A DNA stretch of 8,160 bases from assembly GCA_023253795.1 (NCBI GenBank), contig JALRFG010000083.1, forward strand, positions 1 to 8,160, given 5' to 3'. Within the stretch, counting starts at the first letter, position 1; each line of letters begins with the position of its first letter. The notes under the pieces are model-generated. The model ran no database searches, was not told where the DNA came from, and saw only the letters and a list, made by a program, of their open reading frames with translations. Both the position numbers and the translations under genes were made by a program. This document shows positions 1 through 6,453 of the stretch, in pieces. Origin of the DNA: Methylocystis sp. GTDB lineage: Bacteria; Pseudomonadota; Alphaproteobacteria; Rhizobiales; Beijerinckiaceae.

Positions 1-211
1 CGTCGACGCTCGCCGCGTAAAGCGCGGCGTCGTCCGGGTGGATCACGACCGTGAGGGCGGCGTCCGGCGCGGCGGCGCAGAGATTGGCCAGCGTGCGGGC
101 CAGGACGGTGGCGTCGCCCAGCCGACGATATTGCTTGGGTAGGCCTTCGCCGGCGCGGGAGCCGCGGCCGCCGGCGACAACAAGAAGGGCGATGGACGGA
201 AGAGCGTTCAT
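1..211 (-). CDS. ispD: IspD or bifunctional IspDF, N-terminal part (runs off the window)
   Basis: Reading the minus strand from an ATG at 211 gives 70 codons with no stop up to the window edge. Residues 8-30 form the nucleotide-binding signature of 2-C-methyl-D-erythritol 4-phosphate cytidylyltransferase: a hydrophobic strand, VAGGRGSRAGEGLPKQYR, then a leucine-rich helix. The family normally has AAGRG; here the second Ala is Gly. The enzyme transfers CMP from CTP to MEP in the non-mevalonate isoprenoid pathway, in the cytosol. In many alphaproteobacteria it is fused to IspF (MECDP synthase) and lies divergent to dusB-ntrBC, as here, so the full product is probably IspDF, but the fusion is outside the window. 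The Shine-Dalgarno before the ATG is poor. A TTGACC hexamer at 246-241 (minus strand) could be a -35 box, but the element 17 bp on (CACACG) is a poor -10. Confidence 0.9.
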   Translation of the reverse strand, partial: MNALPSIALLVVAGGRGSRAGEGLPKQYRRLGDATVLARTLANLCAAAPDAALTVVIHPDDAALYAASVD

Positions 212-373
212 CCGCTTCGTGTGGCCCGTCTTGCCGGTGAGGTCAACGGCTGTTGAGGGCGTCGTTCAACGCCGCCGGGGCGGATTGATCTGGCGTTTAT
301 CAGACCACGGAGGGCCGATCCGAGTCTTTCGCATGTTGCCAGATCGCGCGACTTTGCTTATATTGAAGGCAGC
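212..373. other. Divergent intergenic spacer between ispD(F) and dusB
   Basis: This 162-bp spacer separates two divergently transcribed genes and holds no convincing gene. It contains the dusB promoter candidate near its right end and three copies of a TCAAC/GTTGA pentamer near the ispD side: TCAAC at 243-247, GTTGA at 252-256 and TCAAC at 266-270. The first two form a dyad with a 4-nt centre. A weak ATCA/TGAT dyad lies near 286-303. I see no match to the sigma54 -24/-12 consensus (GG-N10-GC) here, and no recognisable NtrC dyad. An open frame starting at 51 and running across the spacer is a shadow of the antisense IspD frame. Confidence 0.6.
336..364 (+). promoter_or_regulatory. Sigma70-type promoter for dusB-ntrBC
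   Basis: TTGCCA at 336-341 and TATATT at 359-364 are separated by exactly 17 bp, close to the vegetative sigma70 consensus. A start 6-8 nt after the -10 box would fall near 371, only about 3 nt before the first ATG (374) and 6 nt before the second (377), so the mRNA would be almost leaderless. This would drive the dusB-ntrB-ntrC unit. The same -35 hexamer and spacer length recur before ntrY. The GAAGG at 365-369 resembles a Shine-Dalgarno for the ATG at 377 but would lie upstream of the predicted transcription start. Confidence 0.6.
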
Positions 374-1417
374 ATGATGGCTGCCCAAAAATTAATCAGC
401 CCTGAAGCGCCGCCGATTCAGATCGGCGCGGCGCGGCTTTCCGGCCGGGCCTTTCTTGCACCGATGGCGGGCGTCACCGATTTCGCCATGCGCCGGATCG
501 CCGAACGACACGGGGCCAGCGCGACGGTCAGCGAGATGATCGCCGGCGCTGGCGTTCAGCGCGGCGATCGCGAAACCGCCCATCGTCTGCGCGCCAGCGG
601 GGCCAGCGGCGCCGCTCCGCGGGTTGTGCAGATCGCGGCGCGGGATGTGGAAGGGATCGCCGCCGCCGCGCGCTGCGCCGAGACGGCTGGCGCCGACTGG
701 GTCGACATCAACATGGGCTGTCCCTGCAAGCGCGTCACCGGCGGATTGGCCGGCGCGGCGCTGATGCGTGATCTCGATCAGGCGGTGCGTTTGATTGCGG
801 CGGCGCGCGCCGCCGTTGCGATTCCGGTGACGGTGAAGATGCGGCTGGGCTGGGATGACGCCTCGCGCAATGCGTCCGAACTGGCGCGCCGCGCCGAGGC
901 GGAGGGCGTGGCGCTGCTCACGGTGCATGGCCGCACCCGGCAACAATTTTACAAGGGCCGCGCCGATTGGGCGGCGATCGCCGCCGTCACTTCGGCGGTG
1001 CGCATTCCGGTGGTCGCCAATGGCGATTGCGCCTCGCCGGAGGGCGCACAGGACATGCTGCGCGCTTCCGGCGCCGATGCGGTGATGATTGGTCGCGCGG
1101 CGCAGGGACGTCCCTGGCTGGTCGGCGACATCGCGCATGCGCTCGCCACCGGAAGCAGCCGGCCGGCGCCGGATATGCCGACGCGCGGCGCGCTGGCGCG
1201 CGAACATCTCGATGGCCTGCTGACGCTGATGGGCGCCGAGGCCGGTTTACGCCACGCCCGCAAACATCTCGCCGCCTATGTCGATCACGCCGTCGCCGAT
1301 GGATTGGCGGCCTGCGTCGAATGGCGCCGCGAACTTGTCACTACGCCGGATCATCACGCGGCGTTTCGTCTGATCGATCAAATTTTCGCATCGCCCGTAA
1401 CCGAGGCCGCCGCATGA
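374..1417 (+). CDS. dusB: tRNA-dihydrouridine synthase DusB (NifR3)
   Basis: This 347-residue protein is an FMN-dependent TIM-barrel enzyme that reduces uridine to 5,6-dihydrouridine in the D-loop of tRNAs using NADPH. The family marks are APMAGVTD at 29-36 (FMN pocket), SEM at 53-55, DINMGCP at 111-117 with the catalytic Cys116, VKMRLGW at 154-160, HGRTR at 185-189, NGD at 216-218 and MIGRAAQGRPW at 238-248. A short helical tRNA-binding C-terminal domain follows. The usual QLAG segment is QIAA here (86-89), a mild change. The start may be ATG 374 or ATG 377; nothing between them and the conserved IQIG (15-18) offers a better one. It is the first cistron of the ntrBC operon, a classic alphaproteobacterial arrangement from which the name nifR3 comes. 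Its TGA overlaps the ntrB ATG (ATGA at 1414-1417), implying translational coupling. Confidence 0.95.
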   Translation: MMAAQKLISPEAPPIQIGAARLSGRAFLAPMAGVTDFAMRRIAERHGASATVSEMIAGAGVQRGDRETAHRLRASGASGAAPRVVQIAARDVEGIAAAARCAETAGADWVDINMGCPCKRVTGGLAGAALMRDLDQAVRLIAAARAAVAIPVTVKMRLGWDDASRNASELARRAEAEGVALLTVHGRTRQQFYKGRADWAAIAAVTSAVRIPVVANGDCASPEGAQDMLRASGADAVMIGRAAQGRPWLVGDIAHALATGSSRPAPDMPTRGALAREHLDGLLTLMGAEAGLRHARKHLAAYVDHAVADGLAACVEWRRELVTTPDHHAAFRLIDQIFASPVTEAAA

Positions 1418-2619
1418 GTCCCGCCTTGACCCGCTCCGACACAGCGCACCGGCCGCAGCCCGACGTGCGGCTGCTCCAGAGCATTCTCGACACGCTGCCG
1501 ACCGCCATTCTGATTGTCGGGCAGGATAATCTCGTCACTGACGCCAACGCCGTCGCCGAGGCCTTTTTCGACATCGGTCGGCAGTTGATGATCGGACAAA
1601 AAATCGACCGGCTGCTGCCTTTTGGTTCGCCTTTGCTGGCCTTGATCGCGCAGGTTCATACGCGCGGCGCGACGATCAATGAATATGGGCTCGATCTGGG
1701 GCGGCCGGGCCAGGATGCGGATCGTCGCGTCGATGTGCATTGCGCCCCCTTGCCGGAAAGCGGCGACGGCGTTCTGATCGTGCTGCAGGAACGAACAATT
1801 GCCGATAAAATAGACAGGCAGTTGCGTCACCGGAAAGCAGTGCGTTCGGTCTCCGGTCTGGCGTCGATGCTGGCGCATGAGATCAAAAATCCGCTCTCCG
1901 GCATTCGCGGCGCGGCGCAATTGCTCGAAAGCGGCATTGATGACGCCGATCGGGCGCTGACCCAGTTAATCTGCGAAGAAACCGACCGCATCGTTCGGCT
2001 GGTTGACCGCATGGAGGTGTTCTCCGACGCCCGGCCATTGCGGCGCGAGAAAATCAACATCCATGCCGTTCTCGATCATGTGAAACGCGTGGCGCAAAGC
2101 GGCTTCGGGCGTCACATCCGTTTTGTCGAGGATTACGATCCGTCTTTGCCGCCGGTCGCCGCCAATCGCGATCAGCTTGTGCAGGCGATCCTCAATCTGG
2201 TGAAAAACGCCGCCGAGGCGATTGGCGACGCCGTCGATGGCGAGATCACGCTGAAGACCGCCTTTCGTCCGGGCGTCAGTCTGCGTCCGGTTGGCGACCG
2301 CAACACCGTCGGTCTGCCGCTTGAGGTCTGCGTGCGCGACAATGGCCCCGGCGTGCCGGACGATATCGTCGCGCATTTGTTCGAGCCCTTTGTCACGACA
2401 AAGTCTTCGGGAACTGGCCTGGGTCTTGCATTGGTGGCCAAGATCATCAACGACCATGGCGGCGTGATTGAATGCGACTCCTTGCCCCGACGAACGGCGT
2501 TCCGGATTCTTCTGCCTATGTATCGGGAAGAGACGCCGGTCGATGACGGCGATCCTGCCGCTGAACCTTCAAAATCTACTGACATGACAATCGCCAAGCG
2601 CGGGAGAGCGCAGAAATGA
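1414..2619 (+). CDS. ntrB: Nitrogen sensor histidine kinase/phosphatase NtrB (GlnL, NRII)
   Basis: NtrB is the cytosolic kinase/phosphatase that, under control of PII proteins, sets the phosphorylation of NtrC according to nitrogen status. The 401-residue protein has no membrane segment. An N-terminal PAS-like domain spans roughly residues 18-128. The dimerisation/phosphoacceptor domain follows, with the H-box HEIKNPLSGIRGAAQLL at 155-171 (His155 the phosphorylated residue). The ATP-binding domain shows the N-box NLVKNAAEA at 261-269, G1 DNGPG at 309-313, FEPF at 323-326 and G2 GTGLGL at 333-338. The start at 1414 overlaps the dusB stop as ATGA with GAGG at 1403-1406 seven bases upstream; a longer open frame extends upstream inside dusB but is its shadow. 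The stop overlaps the ntrC start, again as ATGA. All catalytic residues are present, so the protein should be active. Confidence 0.96.
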   Translation: MSPALTRSDTAHRPQPDVRLLQSILDTLPTAILIVGQDNLVTDANAVAEAFFDIGRQLMIGQKIDRLLPFGSPLLALIAQVHTRGATINEYGLDLGRPGQDADRRVDVHCAPLPESGDGVLIVLQERTIADKIDRQLRHRKAVRSVSGLASMLAHEIKNPLSGIRGAAQLLESGIDDADRALTQLICEETDRIVRLVDRMEVFSDARPLRREKINIHAVLDHVKRVAQSGFGRHIRFVEDYDPSLPPVAANRDQLVQAILNLVKNAAEAIGDAVDGEITLKTAFRPGVSLRPVGDRNTVGLPLEVCVRDNGPGVPDDIVAHLFEPFVTTKSSGTGLGLALVAKIINDHGGVIECDSLPRRTAFRILLPMYREETPVDDGDPAAEPSKSTDMTIAKRGRAQK

Positions 2620-4094
2620 ATCGCGGAGAAATTCTTGTCGCGGACGATGATGCGGCGATCCGTACGGTGGTCGCTCAGGCGCTGTCACGTGCCGGTTACG
2701 AAGTGCGTACGACTGGCACGGCGGCCACGCTTTGGCGATGGGTGCAATCCGGCGAAGGCGATCTCGTCGTCACCGATGTGGTGATGCCGGATGAAAACGC
2801 CTTCGAATTGCTGCCGCGCATCAAGAAACTTCGTCCCGAACTGCCAATCATCGTGATGAGCGCGCAAAACACGTTCATGACGGCGATCCGCGCCTCTGAA
2901 CGCGGCGCCTATGATTATCTGCCCAAGCCCTTCGATCTGAAGGAGCTGGTCGGCATTGTCGGCCGCGCCATGGCGGAGCCGCGCGCCGAGAAGGACAAGG
3001 ACGCGCCCGAAGAAATCGAAGGGATGCCGCTGGTTGGCCGCTCGCCGGCGATGCAGGAGATTTACCGCTCGCTCGCGCGTTTGATGCAGACCGATCTGAC
3101 GGTGATGATCAATGGCGAATCCGGCACCGGCAAGGAGTTGGTGGCGCGCGCGCTCCACGATTACGGAAAACGTAAAAAGGGTCCTTTCGTCGCTGTGAAC
3201 ATGGCGGCGATTCCGCGCGATCTCATCGAGAGCGAACTCTTCGGCCATGAGAAGGGCGCCTTCACCGGCGCCAGCCAGCGCTCGGCCGGACGCTTCGAGC
3301 AGGCGGAGGGCGGCACGCTGTTTCTGGATGAAATCGGCGACATGCCGATGGAGGCGCAGACCCGGTTGTTGCGCGTTCTGCAGCAGGGTGAATACACGAC
3401 TGTCGGCGGCCGCACGCCGATCAAGACCAATGTTCGCATCATCGCGGCGACCAACAAGGATCTGCGCGCGCTGATCCAGCAGGGTCTGTTCCGCGAGGAT
3501 TTATATTTCCGGCTCAATGTCGTGCCGCTGCGCCTGCCGCCGCTGCGCGAACGCGCCGAGGATATTCCCGATCTCGTGCATCATTTCTTCAAAAACGCCG
3601 CCAGTGAGGGATTGCCGCAAAAATATATCGAGCAGGCGGCGCTGGACCGGATGAAGAAATATCGCTGGCCGGGCAATATTCGCGAACTTGAAAATCTGAT
3701 CCGGCGTCTGGCCGCTCTGCATCCGCAGGAGATGATCGCGGACGCGCTGGTCGAGGCGGAACTGACCCATGAGTTGCGTCAGTCCGCGCCGGCGGAGCGG
3801 AGTGGCGCAGCGGCGTCCGGAGCGGGGACAGGCGCTGTCGACAATGGACAGACGCTGTCGACATCCGTCGAGCATCATCTGGCGAAATTGTTCAGCGAAT
3901 ATGGCGATGGCCTGCCGCCGCCCGGTCTCTATCATCGGGTGCTGCGGGAGATCGAGCTGCCGTTGATCACGGCGGCGCTCGCCGCGACCCGCGGCAACCA
4001 GATCAAGGCCGCCGAACTGCTCGGGCTGAACCGCAACACGCTGCGCAAGAAGGTCAACGACCTCGATATCCGGCTCATGCGCCTGCCCAGATAA
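2616..4094 (+). CDS. ntrC: Nitrogen response regulator NtrC (GlnG, NRI), sigma54 activator
   Basis: NtrC is the response regulator that, when phosphorylated by NtrB, oligomerises and uses ATP to open sigma54 promoters of nitrogen-assimilation genes. Over 492 residues there are three domains. The receiver (about 5-120) has acidic pocket residues at 10-12, phosphoacceptor Asp54, Ser82 and Lys104. The AAA+ domain (about 138-380) has Walker A GESGTGKE at 167-174, the sigma54-contact loop GAFTGA at 214-219, Walker B GGTLFLDE at 232-239, REDLYFRLNVVPLRLPPLRER at 293-313 and WPGNIRELEN at 351-360. A Fis-type helix-turn-helix follows (about 443-485; core IKAAELLGLNRNTLRKK). Residues 386-418 form an Ala/Gly/Ser-rich variable linker that contains a 20-bp DNA repeat. 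The start overlaps the ntrB stop (ATGA at 2616-2619) with GGAGA about 8-9 nt upstream. I see no strong hairpin terminator after the TAA. Confidence 0.97.
   Translation: MNRGEILVADDDAAIRTVVAQALSRAGYEVRTTGTAATLWRWVQSGEGDLVVTDVVMPDENAFELLPRIKKLRPELPIIVMSAQNTFMTAIRASERGAYDYLPKPFDLKELVGIVGRAMAEPRAEKDKDAPEEIEGMPLVGRSPAMQEIYRSLARLMQTDLTVMINGESGTGKELVARALHDYGKRKKGPFVAVNMAAIPRDLIESELFGHEKGAFTGASQRSAGRFEQAEGGTLFLDEIGDMPMEAQTRLLRVLQQGEYTTVGGRTPIKTNVRIIAATNKDLRALIQQGLFREDLYFRLNVVPLRLPPLRERAEDIPDLVHHFFKNAASEGLPQKYIEQAALDRMKKYRWPGNIRELENLIRRLAALHPQEMIADALVEAELTHELRQSAPAERSGAAASGAGTGAVDNGQTLSTSVEHHLAKLFSEYGDGLPPPGLYHRVLREIELPLITAALAATRGNQIKAAELLGLNRNTLRKKVNDLDIRLMRLPR
3826..3865 (+). repeat. Two-copy 20-bp imperfect tandem repeat carrying GACA-N5-TGTC dyads, inside ntrC
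   Basis: Positions 3826-3845 and 3846-3865 are tandem copies that agree at 17 of 20 positions; the first 18 bases differ at one. Each copy contains the dyad GACAG-N3-CTGTC (3827-3839 and 3847-3859) followed by GACA, so TGTCGACA palindromes occur at 3836-3843 and 3856-3863. The 20-bp period is about two helical turns and is not a multiple of three, so the copies are read in different frames (TGAVDN, then GQTLST). They fall in the variable inter-domain linker of NtrC (about residues 404-417), where protein constraint is low. This may be a replication-slippage relic or a DNA-binding site embedded in the gene; the sequence alone does not decide. Confidence 0.75.
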
Positions 4095-4107
4095 CGCTTC
4101 GGAAACA

Positions 4108-4139
4108 GGGGGGCCGCGTGCGGGCGGGCGTGGTCGGGG
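4108..4139 (+). other. G-rich tract in the ntrC-ntrY spacer (possible quadruplex)
   Basis: The non-template strand carries G-runs at 4108-4113, 4122-4124, 4126-4128 and 4136-4139, separated by 8, 1 and 7 nt. This nearly satisfies the usual four-run quadruplex pattern (loops up to 7) and satisfies a relaxed one. It ends 5 bp upstream of the putative ntrY -35 box. It may be only a feature of high-GC spacer DNA. Confidence 0.35.
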
Positions 4140-4144
4140 CTCAA

Positions 4145-4173
4145 TTGCCACACCCTGCGGCGCGTCCTATACA
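4145..4173 (+). promoter_or_regulatory. Sigma70-type promoter for ntrYX, predicted leaderless
   Basis: TTGCCA at 4145-4150 and TATACA at 4168-4173 are separated by 17 bp. The -10 box is followed by six bases and then the ntrY ATG at 4180, so transcription starting at the usual distance would begin at or within a base of the A of the start codon. No good Shine-Dalgarno exists before the ATG (only CAGG at 4172-4175, too close and within the promoter discriminator). ntrYX can therefore be transcribed apart from ntrBC; read-through from ntrC is also possible because no terminator is evident. Confidence 0.6.
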
Positions 4174-4179
4174 GGTCGC

Positions 4180-6390
4180 ATGTCCCTGACAGGAAACACG
4201 CAACCGCCAGATCTCGGCGTGGCTTCGCCGCGCGCATGGATCGGTCCGGTCATAGCGATCGGCGCGGCGATGTGCGCGTTGGGCACCTTCCTGCTGGTTT
4301 CGAAATTCGGACGCACGTCGCCGACCGACGGACGCATGATCGCGCTTTTCGTGATCAACGGCGCCCTGGTCACGATCCTGCTGGTGATGGTGCTGCTGAA
4401 GGCGCGGCGCCTCTATCACCTGTGGCGTCGTGGCGCGACGGTGGCGCGGCTGCATGTGCGCATCGTCGGTTTCTTCGCCGTCATTGCGCTGGTTCCCGCC
4501 GTGCTGCTGGCGATCGCCGGCTCACTAACGCTGGAGCGGGCGCTCAATCCGACCTTCATGTCGAGCGTCAAGCTCTACGTCCACAACACGGCCAAGGCGG
4601 CTGAGGCTTTTCAGTCGAGCCAGTGCCAGGCCCTGTTGCAGGAGGCGCAACTCACCGCTTCCGATCTGGACCGCGCACGGATGCTCTTCACCTCGGACAA
4701 GAGCTACTTCCATCAGGTTTTCGCCTCTCGCGCTTATTTTCTTGGTTTTTCCGTCGCCGCGCTGGTCAAGTCGAATGGCGAGATCATCGATCGCGTCGAT
4801 GTTGCGGAAAACGCCTCCGCCATCGTCATCGCGCCGCCAAAGGTGGAATTTGAAAACGCCAAACGCGGCGAACCCTTGTGTCTGATGATCGATGACGGCC
4901 GGAGCTTTGTGGCTCTGCGCACGCTTTCCGCCTTCACCGACACGTTTCTCTATGTCACCCGCCCGATTGATCCCTTTGCGCTTGAATTCCCCAAAGAGAC
5001 GCAGAACCTCATCAATAATTACGATGCGTTTGACGCCTTCCGAACCGCCCTGCAGCGCGCCTTCGTGCTCATGTATGCGCTGCTGACGACGATCATGTTG
5101 CTGTCGTCGATCTGGTTCGGCTTCGATTTCGCGGATCGTCTGGTGACGCCAATCCGCACCCTGATCGACGCCACTGATCAGGTCTCGGTCGGCAATTTCG
5201 ACTTCCAGGTCCGGGTTGATCAATCCCATGGCGAGATCGCCCGTCTCGCCGACACTTTCAATAATATGACGCTTGAGCTGGATCAGCAGCAACGCAGCCT
5301 GATCGAGGCCAATCGCATCAATGATGAGCGGCGTGAGTTCACCGAGGCGGTGCTCGCCGGGGTGCCGGCGGCGGTGATCGGCGTCGACTGGGCCGGCTAT
5401 GTGACCATTCTCAACCGTTCCGCCGAGGAACTGTCGCTCGGCGACGAACTGGGGCAGGCGACGGTTGGCGCGAATGTCGTGGACGTGATGCCGGAGGTTG
5501 CGCCTGTCATTAATGACGCCGCCGAGGCTTTCCCGAGAGCGGTGCAGAGCCAGATCACCATCAAGCGCGGCGGCGCCGAAAAAACCTTCAATATCCGCGT
5601 CACGTCGGCGCGCGGCGAGGAGGAGGGTTATCCCAATTACGTGGTGACGCTCGACGACATCACCGATCTCGTCACCGCGCAGCGCACCTCCGCCTGGGCC
5701 GACGTGGCGCGCCGTATTGCGCATGAAATCAAAAATCCGCTGACGCCCATCCAGCTTTCCGCCGAACGGCTGAAACGCAAATACGGAAAGGTGATCAAGG
5801 AGGATAAGGACATTTTCGACCAGTGCACCGACACGATCGTGCGTCAGGTCGACGACATCAAGCGCATGGTCGATGAGTTCTCGTCATTTGCGCGGATGCC
5901 GAAGGCGCGGCCGGAGCGCGACGATCTGAACGAATGCATTCGGCAGGTGCTGTTCCTGATGCGGGTCGGCAATGCCGAGATGGATATCGTCGAGAACCTG
6001 CCGCCAACCCCAACCTGGGCCCAGTTCGATCGTCGCCTGTTGTCACAGGCGCTGACGAACATCGTCAAAAACGCCACCGAGGGCATCGCCGCCAATGAGG
6101 AGATGACCGAAAAGGGCAGGGTGGAAGTCAGGGTGTCGCATCATGACGGCATGGCCGAGATCGATGTGATCGACAATGGCAAGGGCTTTCCGGAGGTCAA
6201 TCGGCAGCGCTTGCTGGAGCCCTATATGACGACCCGTTCCGAAGGCACCGGTCTGGGCTTGCCAATTGTCGCCAAGATCATCGAAGATCATGGCGGACGT
6301 CTGGAGCTTCTGGACGCGCCCGGCGGACGCGGCGCCTGTGTGCGGCTGCTGTTGCCATTGGCGGCGGAGCCCGATCCGACGCCGGTCTAG
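4180..6390 (+). CDS. ntrY: Membrane nitrogen-related sensor histidine kinase NtrY
   Basis: NtrY is the membrane-bound kinase that phosphorylates NtrX; in alphaproteobacteria the pair is linked to nitrogen metabolism, redox or low oxygen, and envelope functions. The 736-residue protein has probable membrane segments at about 20-42, 53-73, 93-115 and 292-314, with a periplasmic sensor region between the last two (about 116-290). Then come a HAMP domain (about 314-370, starting near DRLVTPIRTLID), a PAS domain (about 383-495), the phosphoacceptor domain with HEIKNPLTPIQLSAERLK at 515-532 (His515) and the ATPase domain with N-box NIVKNATEGI at 627-636, G1 DNGKG at 665-669 and G2 EGTGLGL at 688-694. 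This order and length are those expected of NtrY. The start at 4180 leaves a short polar N-terminus before the first membrane helix and sits at the end of a promoter-like element, so it may be translated without a leader. ntrX follows after 63 bp. Confidence 0.96.
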   Translation: MSLTGNTQPPDLGVASPRAWIGPVIAIGAAMCALGTFLLVSKFGRTSPTDGRMIALFVINGALVTILLVMVLLKARRLYHLWRRGATVARLHVRIVGFFAVIALVPAVLLAIAGSLTLERALNPTFMSSVKLYVHNTAKAAEAFQSSQCQALLQEAQLTASDLDRARMLFTSDKSYFHQVFASRAYFLGFSVAALVKSNGEIIDRVDVAENASAIVIAPPKVEFENAKRGEPLCLMIDDGRSFVALRTLSAFTDTFLYVTRPIDPFALEFPKETQNLINNYDAFDAFRTALQRAFVLMYALLTTIMLLSSIWFGFDFADRLVTPIRTLIDATDQVSVGNFDFQVRVDQSHGEIARLADTFNNMTLELDQQQRSLIEANRINDERREFTEAVLAGVPAAVIGVDWAGYVTILNRSAEELSLGDELGQATVGANVVDVMPEVAPVINDAAEAFPRAVQSQITIKRGGAEKTFNIRVTSARGEEEGYPNYVVTLDDITDLVTAQRTSAWADVARRIAHEIKNPLTPIQLSAERLKRKYGKVIKEDKDIFDQCTDTIVRQVDDIKRMVDEFSSFARMPKARPERDDLNECIRQVLFLMRVGNAEMDIVENLPPTPTWAQFDRRLLSQALTNIVKNATEGIAANEEMTEKGRVEVRVSHHDGMAEIDVIDNGKGFPEVNRQRLLEPYMTTRSEGTGLGLPIVAKIIEDHGGRLELLDAPGGRGACVRLLLPLAAEPDPTPV

Positions 6391-6453
6391 AAGGCTGGCG
6401 GTGTTATGCGTAATCATATAAAAGAACAAATAGTTCGGTAAAAGGCGAGGCGT
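6391..6453 (+). other. ntrY-ntrX spacer with ntrX ribosome binding site
   Basis: The spacer turns AT-rich from about 6404 to 6444, unlike its surroundings. AAAGG at 6441-6445 lies eight bases before the ntrX ATG and is a good Shine-Dalgarno. A TATAAA at 6417-6422 could serve as a -10 box, but no -35 match lies at the right distance, so an internal ntrX promoter is only possible. No hairpin terminator is visible, which supports ntrY-ntrX co-transcription. Confidence 0.5.

Noticed and set aside
51..377. 108-codon plus-strand open frame at the left edge
   Set aside because: It is mostly antisense to the IspD N-terminus, whose conserved signature is clear on the minus strand, and then runs through the spacer.
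967..1413. 149-codon upstream extension of the ntrB frame
   Set aside because: It lies wholly within dusB, has Arg/Gly-rich low-information sequence, and the natural start is the ATGA overlap at 1414 with a Shine-Dalgarno-like GAGG.
4525..5724. Long antisense open frame (399 codons) opposite ntrY; similar ones opposite dusB, ntrC and ntrX
   Set aside because: These are antisense shadows produced by high-GC codon bias. Their translations are rich in His/Arg/Gln/Asp with no recognisable domain, while the sense frames carry complete known proteins.
6396..6409. Sigma54-like TGGCGG...TGC before ntrX, and similar near-misses before ntrY and hfq
   Set aside because: The spacing between GG and GC is 9 (ntrX, ntrY) or 12 (hfq) rather than the strict 10 of -24/-12 promoters.
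6406..6441. 11-codon ATG frame in the ntrY-ntrX spacer
   Set aside because: There is no Shine-Dalgarno at a workable distance, and the codon use is unlike that of the neighbouring genes.
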